A stretch of DNA of 64,000 nucleotides, taken from the NCBI GenBank assembly GCA_030704615.1, contig CM060734.1, positions 15,562,001-15,626,000 of the forward strand, written 5' to 3'. The position numbers were made by a program, and so were the translations under genes. Positions 56,667 through 64,000 of this stretch are shown piece by piece. The first letter of the stretch is position 1. Every line of letters starts with the position of its first letter. The DNA is from Takakia lepidozioides (lineage: Eukaryota; Streptophyta; Takakiopsida; Takakiales; Takakiaceae). A model generated the notes under the pieces. It was given only the letters and a program-made list of their open reading frames with translations, made no database searches and was not told where the DNA came from.

Positions 56667-59600
56667 TCACTCGTATTCCGGGTTCTCCTCTGCATCAATG
56701 TCCACTGTGTCTTCCTCGGACTCCGACGAATCCGAGGAGACTTCCGCTCTGTCGGGAGCCTTCACATTCTGTTGCAGCCCCTCCAGATGGGATCCCCACA
56801 CGGATGAATCCTCCTCGTAGGCAAAGAGGTGCCGGTCGGAAAACCGCCCAGCCCACATTGAGGCCTGTTTACAATGCCATCCACACATTACCACATGGCG
56901 CTTCAGATGTTGCGAACTACATCCTAACGAGAATTTGCAGAACAGCAGAGATCAAGATTCTGCATACCTGTCCCACAGATGAGGTCCAGCACTGTGCCCT
57001 CCACGTCTGTGCATGTCTCCATAATTGTCTGAATGAAGGCAGGGCTCCGAGTCCGTGAGTACCGCAGGGGTTCCGTTGAAGTGAGGCTATGAGGGAGAAG
57101 TTCCTTGGGAACGTTGTTGAACAGAACGTCGTAATCGAGTGGGTCGCAGTTCGGGTCAACCTTTCCTCCCTCCTTCCGGAAAGCAAAGGTGGAGTTTTCC
57201 TTCACAAAGCAGTATGCATCGAACTGCTTCGTCTGCATACACAGGGGGAAACGATTAGAAACCGAATGCGGCACCGCATTTGAAAGCACCCAAGCAAATG
57301 AATGGACGAGTGCCAGTGTCGTAATCACCTTCTTCCCTTCCGACCGAAGGCCCAGTGTGTTGATGCACGTCCACTTCTTTTTCAGAATCGGGACGGCGCT
57401 CTTGCGGTCCACTTCGCAATTCCTGTCTGAGTGTTTTTTCCTCTGCTCGCCAGGACAACCACACAGCCTCTGTCGTCCAACACCATGCGGGCAAGCCCGA
57501 ATCCTTTCTTCCAAAAGTCCTCCGAGTACCTGTTCCAAGATGGCAAAGCTTGCAGTCCTTCCCAGGCTCTCCGTCCGGAATATCCAAGATGATCATATCG
57601 CAAGACCACTCGGTGGCATTTCCGCCCCTCCTACAATCCTTGTCTGCACACACCCTCTCAAAGAACGAGACCATATTCTGAAATCCTGGGGTGTCGGAAG
57701 GCTCTTCGGCAGTCGCCTTCTTCAGTGCTCTGCCCTTCAGACCCTCCATGGTCTTCATGTATGCCAACTTGGCTGCCCGTCCATCCAAAGCCGCCAAGAA
57801 ACTCTCATTTACACACTGGACTACAGTTTCGGGAGCCACTTTCGGCCTCTTCATTTCCACCGGCTCGAAAGGGTGCCCCCCTGGGGGGTTGAAGAGTGCC
57901 TTCTTTGCCGAGCCAGTTCTCGTGCCTCTGGTGACAACGGTGGGCACAGGGGAGGCAGCCTGCGTTGGGGGGGTGGGCTGGTTGCAAAGTCTCCATCGGA
58001 GTCCTCCTTCCTCACCCTCTTCCTGAACAGGCTGTTTCTGCTCTTCTTCGTTTTGGCGGGTGTCACAACAGCTGCTCCTTGCTGCGAGTCCTCTTCTTCG
58101 ACCCCTTCTGTTGGGCCTGCACAGCTGCATCCACCGTCTTTTGTGCCATCTCAGCTGCCATTTTCTGGATTCTTCCAGAGCAGCAGATTCCTTTGCCGAC
58201 TTTGGCCCAGCAGGGACACGTCTTTCCTTTCTCTTCTCTTCTGCAAGGCGTGCAGATCTTTCTCAGACTCGTCAACAATACCGCCAGACATGTCCAGGTA
58301 CCACGGGCATCCAACGAGATGCGCGGGATGCCATTGTTTCTGCATCTCGGGTGTGTAGACACAGCTTGGGCCCGCCACGGTCCAAGCCATGAAGAACGGG
58401 GGCTCTTGAGCCAGGGCCCCTGTCTGAAGGAGCACGTATTTCATATACCTGCAAGGCAGTCAGCATGCGTGAGGAAAACTTGAGACCAACCTACTGGCAG
58501 AGTGCCACCGAAAACATAAAAGCGAATGCGGTGCCGCATTTCCGAGACAAACCTCGTAACCAGGCTTCGCATACAAGGGCAGCTGTGCTTCACCTGTAAA
58601 CAATTCGCATTGGCAACTTTCCCCGCTCCCCTGATGTGGTAAACTCCACGCTCCTTCTTGCTGTCTGTAGCTCTCTGGCGAAAAGGTTGTCCTTGACGCG
58701 CACATTGCTGAAACGTGTCACGTAGTCTTCCATGTCTGTGTTCCATCCCATTTGACGTACAAGCCGAACGAATTTTGTGTGCATTACGACTTGCTCCTTG
58801 CATTCGACATTACCTGCCATTCCCAAATGCATTGTCACGTAGCAGTTCAGGGAATTCATGTCAAAAAGCAATCTGGGGAAGTACCTTGAATTACCTGGAA
58901 CCACCAAGTCATGACGGTTGAGCCACACATCCACTGCAGGGTCGGAAACTTCCAGTGGAAAAGACCACATTGTCCTTATGCTTCCTCGGATGCATTTCCA
59001 GATCGACAGCCACGTGTCTGCCATTTCCGATCCAATGTCAGTGGCTGGAAGAGAGTGGCTATTGCTAGGAAGGAATATCAGTGCCATTGAAACCTCACAT
59101 TCTCTTCGCCTCCACACATGCCGTTGAGATGGTGATGCAGTTTCTCCAATTGCATGGTCGCTGCATGGCCCGAGAATAGTGTTTTGCAATCTTGGGGATG
59201 AAGTCCTTTCCAAGTGCCGGATCTGCAATTGCCACCAGCTTCACAGCTTTGACTTTATTTGGTTTCTGACTTGACACCGGCTTCCTTCAAGTGCTTCAGT
59301 CATGACTGCAACGTTTTGACCTGCCCTCACTTTCCATGAAGAAGCGTTTGGCATGGGCCAAATCCAGCTTGATGTTTGACTGCCAACAAAAACATGCAGA
59401 AGCGTTACATTCGATTCAGTGGAAACATTACTGGAAATTGGGGAAGGATGAGCAGAGGGAAATTGGAGCACGACTTACTTCGTATATCACCTCCACCATT
59501 CCATCCATAGTGAGACGATACCATGTCCGGTCTGTTTTTGCAACGGCTTCTGAATGAGCTCCGGCTCCAGCATTTCCGCAAACATCTGCGGATCAGTAAG

Positions 59601-61319
59601 ACTAGTTTTCCTCACCTGTACAGCAGTATGTGCCCATGTGGGTATGCACGTACGCATTCTCAGTGACCCTGCAAGGCATCACTCTCCAGTTCTAGTTCAG
59701 TACACGGAAGCACGGAATAAAACCAGAAGTGAAACCGAAATGCGGCACCGCATTTCGAATGTGCTAGGGAGGGTATGAGTATCTTACGAGTTGAGGTCCG
59801 CCATGGCATTCTTGAGGAGGGAGGAGTCTGCCGCCTTCACCTTGAGGATTGACACACTCCACCATGGTAATGCCAGCCAATGTGCTTGGCATGGTTCTGC
59901 TTGATGTACTTCCACCAGGCGAGGAAGTCGGTGATTCCCGTCCCACACAAAGAACATTTTCCCGCCATATGGCCGAAGTCGGGATCACCCTTCAGCGTCG
60001 CCTCGAATTCGTGGTTGCGAGTGTGCCAGTGGGTACCCACGTTGACAATTCATCGCAGGGGTCCACGGGTTAGCCGTCCTAATCTCTATGGAAACGTAAA
60101 ACGCTGCCGATCCCAAGAACGGTACCCTTCTCTCGAAATGCGAACTTGGAGCTTATCCACATCTCCGGGAAGGGCCTGCCTGACGATGGGAAGGGGACCA
60201 TGCGACAGGAGTGGGATTCGAAGAGTCCGCTGGAATACCCTGCTGCCCAGAACTCTGCCAATGCTACTGTGTGTCTCCTCCAACATTTATCCGCTGCAAC
60301 TTTTGAAATCTCCGGAGACAGTCTGTAGGTGCAGTTTAGTGGCTGAGCAGGTGGAACATCCTCAACTGGAGCTGCACTCTGGGGCCTGTGTGCGGCAATT
60401 CTGCCACTGCAGAGGCCTCCTCCGGGCCTGCTAGCTCATCGGTGGTGAGGTCTGCCTGCGAACGTTCAAGTTCGGCAGCACCCCTCCTCGACGGTACAAA
60501 AATCGAGATCAAAACGGTCGATCCCATTGCCTTCGCTGCAGCAGAGTCGGCCCAAACATCTGCAGGCGGGAAATCCTCAGGAACTGAGCTTCAGCTCGTG
60601 GAGAGCGGTTTGCGGGAGATTGTTCGGTACCGTCGCCCTGATTGCTTCTGCTTCCTCATCCTTGCAGGTGAAGGTGTCTGCCTGGCAATAGAATCTTGTT
60701 TCTACCTGCTGCGTTCATTCGCGTTGGGGGGGTGAATCGGCCTGAGCCGGTTCAGAAGCCAGTTAGAGGGACGGGCTGCTTCTTCTTCGACTTTGCTGGA
60801 GAAGGGCCCGACCCCTGCTGGCGATTCTCCATGATCGAAGAACGCGAGTCGATCTCTGAGAACTTTGAACTTGCCCTCGAAGACGCTCTTTGAATCGCAG
60901 AGGGCTAGGCAAGGAGCAGGAGTACCCGCGCTCGGGGATCGGGTGGGTGTACGTGCTGCAGCTAGCATCCTGCGACTCGTCTGCGGCTTATTCGGATTCC
61001 TCGCGATCCCTCCAGCACGTCCACCTTTCCTGGTTAGGCATGCAAACATGTTCTGCATTCAAGTCTCTAGCATTCAGTCTAAGAATACAGAAGCAAATGG
61101 GGGTTCGGTGCTCGATCAGCTGCGCGCAGCCCGATCGCGTGGAGCTCTCACTGGTGGCTGGGTTGCCTGAGTGGCCTGCTGCTCGGAGATGGATCTCCTC
61201 CTGAGACGCATCTGTTTTCCTCCCCTTCGGCATTGGCTACGTCCGAAGTATAATTTCCGGAGCTTTGCGACGAGGTCTCCTGTCTGGTGCACGAACTCCC
61301 CCACTCAGGTTCGAGCCAT
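56667..61319 (-). pseudogene. ParB-methyltransferase, copy 2, many indels
   Basis: Same exon order as 2,236-6,872. From 56,667 to about 58,450 it is nearly identical to copy 1 and open where copy 1 is frameshifted (around 57,755, 58,391 and 58,635). Beyond that, single-base insertions and deletions occur every few tens of bases, including in the ParB DGNHR box near 59,930 and across 60,300-61,000. The density and type of these changes look more like uncorrected sequence than natural decay, so its coding status cannot be judged. Confidence 0.6.
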
Positions 61320-61659
61320 AAGAAGAACAGAGAGAGGGAAAAGGGGCAAAGAGTGCAGATGGAGAAGGGCGAGAGGGGTGACTGAGGAGACACGACAAAA
61401 GTAGATGAAACGGCGGTGGATGCACCACTTGGGTTCGAAGGTTGGACGAAAGTCTCCTCGTGGAGTTTGCGTCATTACGAAATTCGAATTGTTGAGGGTA
61501 CGTCCGCCGTCCGAAAATCAAACATCATTATCCAACGGGTCAGGCCGCGCCGCTCATGCCCCTATCAGTCAGATAGAGTGCCGACATGTTTGCAGCAATT
61601 CAGTTCCGTTGCTCCACGTGTCACATTCAAGGCATTTCCGTCCCAGCGTCTGATGAGTT

Positions 61660-64000
61660 GGAGCCAGAATGCGAATGCGGCGCCGCATTTAGTTAAGTAC
61701 GATCACTGCACACATCCGTACTTGTTGGAAGAAAATGCGGCACCGCATTTCCGTTCCACCTTCACATACCTTAGTGTTGAACGAAATACGGTGCCGCATT
61801 TCCGTCCCACAGCTCCAAAGTATAGATTCAGAAGGGAAATGCGGCGCCACATTTCCCGTTCCCACTTCACATACGTTAGTTGATGAATGGAAATGCCGTG
61901 CCACATTTCCGTTCGGGAAAGTATAGAGGTNNNNNNNNNNNNNNNNNNNNNNNNNNNNNNNNNNNNNNNNNNNNNNNNNNNNNNNNNNNNNNNNNNNNNN
62001 NNNNNNNNNNNNNNNNNNNNNNNNNNNNNNNNNNNNNNNNNNNNNNNNNNNNNNNNNNNNNNNNNNNNNNNNNNNNNNNNNNNNNNNNNNNNNNNNNNNN
62101 NNNNNNNNNNNNNNNNNNNNNNNNNNNNNNNNNNNNNNNNNNNNNNNNNNNNNNNNNNNNNNNNNNNNNNNNNNNNNNNNNNNNNNNNNNNNNNNNNNNN
62201 NNNNNNNNNNNNNNNNNNNNNNNNNNNNNNNNNNNNNNNNNNNNNNNNNNNNNNNNNNNNNNNNNNNNNNNNNNNNNNNNNNNNNNNNNNNNNNNNNNNN
62301 NNNNNNNNNNNNNNNNNNNNNNNNNNNNNNNNNNNNNNNNNNNNNNNNNNNNNNNNNNNNNNNNNNNNNNNNNNNNNNNNNNNNNNNNNNNNNNNNNNNN
62401 NNNNNNNNNNNNNNNNNNNNNNNNNNNNNNCGATTGTTGAGGGACGTCCGCCGTCCGAAAATCAAACATCATTATCCACGGTCAGGCCGCGCCGCCTCAT
62501 GCCCCTTCAGTCAGATAGAGTGCCGACATGTGGCAGCAATTCCGTTGCTCCACGTGTTCACATTTCAGGGCATTTCCGTCCCAGCGTCTGATGAGTTGGA
62601 GCTCAGAATGCGAATGCGGCGCCGCATTTCCGTTAAGTACGATCACTCTGCTACACATCCTTCTTGTTTTGAAGAAAAATGCGGCAACCGCATTTTCCGT
62701 TCCATCCACCTTCACATACCGTATTTGTTGAAAAAATACGGTGCCGCATTTCCGTCCCACAGCTCATCAGTATGAATTCAGAAGGGAAATGCGGCGCTCA
62801 CATTTCCGTTCCCACTTCATAATACGTTAGTTGATGAATGGAAATGCCTGCACATTTCCGTTCGGGAAAGTATAGGGTCTCACGCTGGACAGAATGCGGG
62901 TGTCCATTCCGTTCTGGAAAGGTTAAAGGTCTCACATGGATGGAAATGCGGCAACACTTTCTCGTAGCACAGCTCCAGGCCGAATACAAAACTGAAATGC
63001 GGCGCCGCATTTCCGTTCGAGAATGTCTTAAGGTGCGACTCGAACGGAAATGCGGTGCCCCGCATTTCTGTACCGCGTGCGGGCATCGTTTTCAGTCAGA
63101 ATGTACATGCGGTACCGCATTTCCGTTCTGTAGAGTATTAACGTCTTGACGCTGGCCAGGAATGGCCTACCCCCGCATTTTTTCGTTCCACAGCTCCATG
63201 CCTCACGATACAAAACAAATGCGGTGCCGCATTTCCGTTTTGGAATCGGAGGTGGGACTCCGACGGAAATGCGGTACCCTAATGCATTTCAATTCCGATG
63301 TTCTGGATATTTCATCAGAACGGAAATGCGGTGCCGGCATTTTCCCTTTTAAATCTAATACATTCCGTCTGGAATGTTGGGGTGGCGACTCGGATGGAAA
63401 TGCGCTGCCGCATTTCATTCCGATGGTTCACGATTTTCAGTCAGAACGGAAATGCGGTGCCGCATTTCCGTTCTGCATGATGGTAGGTGCGACTCGGATG
63501 GAAATACGTTGCCGCAATTCAGTTTCCGTGGTTCACGATTTTCAGTCAGACGGAATGTGGTGCCGCATTTCCGTCTCTGGCCTGATGGTTAGGTGCGACT
63601 CGGATGGAAATACGTTGCGCGTCAATTCAGTTCCGATGGTCACGATTTTCAGTCAGAACGGAATTGCGGGTGGCCGCATTTCCGTTCTGGAATGATGGTA
63701 GGTTCGACTCGATATGGAAATACGGTTGGCCCACGCATTCAGTTCAGATAGTTCGCATTTTCAGTCGAACGGAAATGCGGTGCCGCATTTCCGTTCTGGA
63801 TAGTGTGAATGTCTCAACCGTCTCGGAATTTGCGCTGTATGAAGCTTGCGGAATCTTACTCGGGCCCAGGCATCAGATACAAAATGGAAATGCGGCGGCG
63901 GCCGCATTTCCTTTATGGAATGTCGAAAAGTGCGACTTTGACGGAAATGCGGTGCCGCTTTCTGTTCCCGTTGTTCATAATTCTCAATCAGAACGGAAAT
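61660..64000. repeat. palindrome array, family 1, copy 2, with gap
   Basis: Counterpart of 7,200-8,900, with the same 52-60 bp spacing but many small indels in and between palindromes. Interrupted by an N run and a repeated block (see the gap entry). It continues to the window end. Confidence 0.8.
61931..62430. other. 500-base assembly gap (N)
   Basis: Exactly 500 N, a placeholder length. Sequence right after the gap (62,431-62,880) repeats the sequence before it (about 61,487-61,930) with small indels, so the contig ends overlap and the gap is probably not real. Confidence 0.95.

Larger units (their letters stand above)
53492..64000 (+). mobile_element. element 1 copy 2, running off the window
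   Basis: Starts with GGGGGGCTGCTATTTC then ATGAGCC words at 53,492, cutting into the gypsy B protease frame. The putative 9-bp duplication would be GACATAGGA (53,483-53,491), but the partner is outside the window. From 54,306 it parallels copy 1 from base 1: hypothetical ORF, palindromes, acidic gene, ParB-methyltransferase, palindrome array. The transposase is beyond 64,000. 53,521-53,939 is subterminal sequence with a CCGCGGGAATAGGG motif and no gene. Confidence 0.75.

Noticed and set aside
57189-58358. 389-residue plus-strand ORF
   Set aside because: Antisense to the methyltransferase exons, and it arises in copy 2 through small indels.

Overview
This window is eukaryotic repeat-rich nuclear DNA. 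I see no host housekeeping gene, rRNA or tRNA gene. Spliceosomal introns with GT/AG borders, two Ty3/gypsy retroelements (one with a tRNA-iMet-type primer site), a CACTA Tnp2 fragment, MULE-like SWIM transposases and a LINE with RNase H all point to a green-plant lineage. A charophyte alga or other streptophyte is my best guess, but this is inference; the sequence does not identify a species.

The most interesting content is a family of large DNA transposons that carry two divergent multi-exon genes. One, on the minus strand, joins a ParB-like nucleotide/DNA-binding domain to a beta-class (N4/N6 amino) DNA methyltransferase-like domain. The other, on the plus strand, is a MULE-like DDE transposase. 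A small acidic companion gene lies beyond the methyltransferase. Private palindromic repeat arrays sit between the genes, at the ends and in the introns.

Layout. 1-12,654: element 1, copy 1 (acidic gene, ParB-methyltransferase, 53-bp-spaced palindrome array, transposase lacking its SWIM end). 12,640-13,180: AT-rich word repeats. 13,303-15,185: hairpin and a gag-like ORF. 15,560-16,300: minisatellite. About 16,600-21,486: decayed LINE with an embedded chromodomain. 21,549-21,980: third palindrome family and the end of another element. 22,157-47,819: element 2, a 25.7-kb composite with a 9-bp target duplication and ragged terminal inverted repeats. It contains, left to right, the methyltransferase 3' exons, a CACTA fragment, an inverted copy of half of the transposase, another element end, gypsy A, the ParB exon, an intronic palindromic satellite, the N-terminal exon and the complete transposase. 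47,829-49,470: Ulp1-like protease remnant at the insertion site. 49,510-49,985: G-rich GATC-rich repeat. 49,957-50,970: coiled-coil ORF. 51,179-53,491: gypsy B LTR and gag. 53,492-64,000: element 1, copy 2, inserted in gypsy B and running off the window.

Element 2 looks scrambled at first. Once its 9-bp duplication and termini are recognised, it has the same gene order as element 1, pulled apart by later insertions and rearrangements. The working idea is that the transposase moves the element while the ParB-methyltransferase recognises and perhaps modifies the element's own palindromes. The binding and the enzymatic activity are inference.

Quality warning: copy 2 of element 1 contains many single-base indels from about 57.9 kb onward. 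Its 500-N gap is flanked by the same ~445 bp on both sides, so that stretch is partly an assembly problem.
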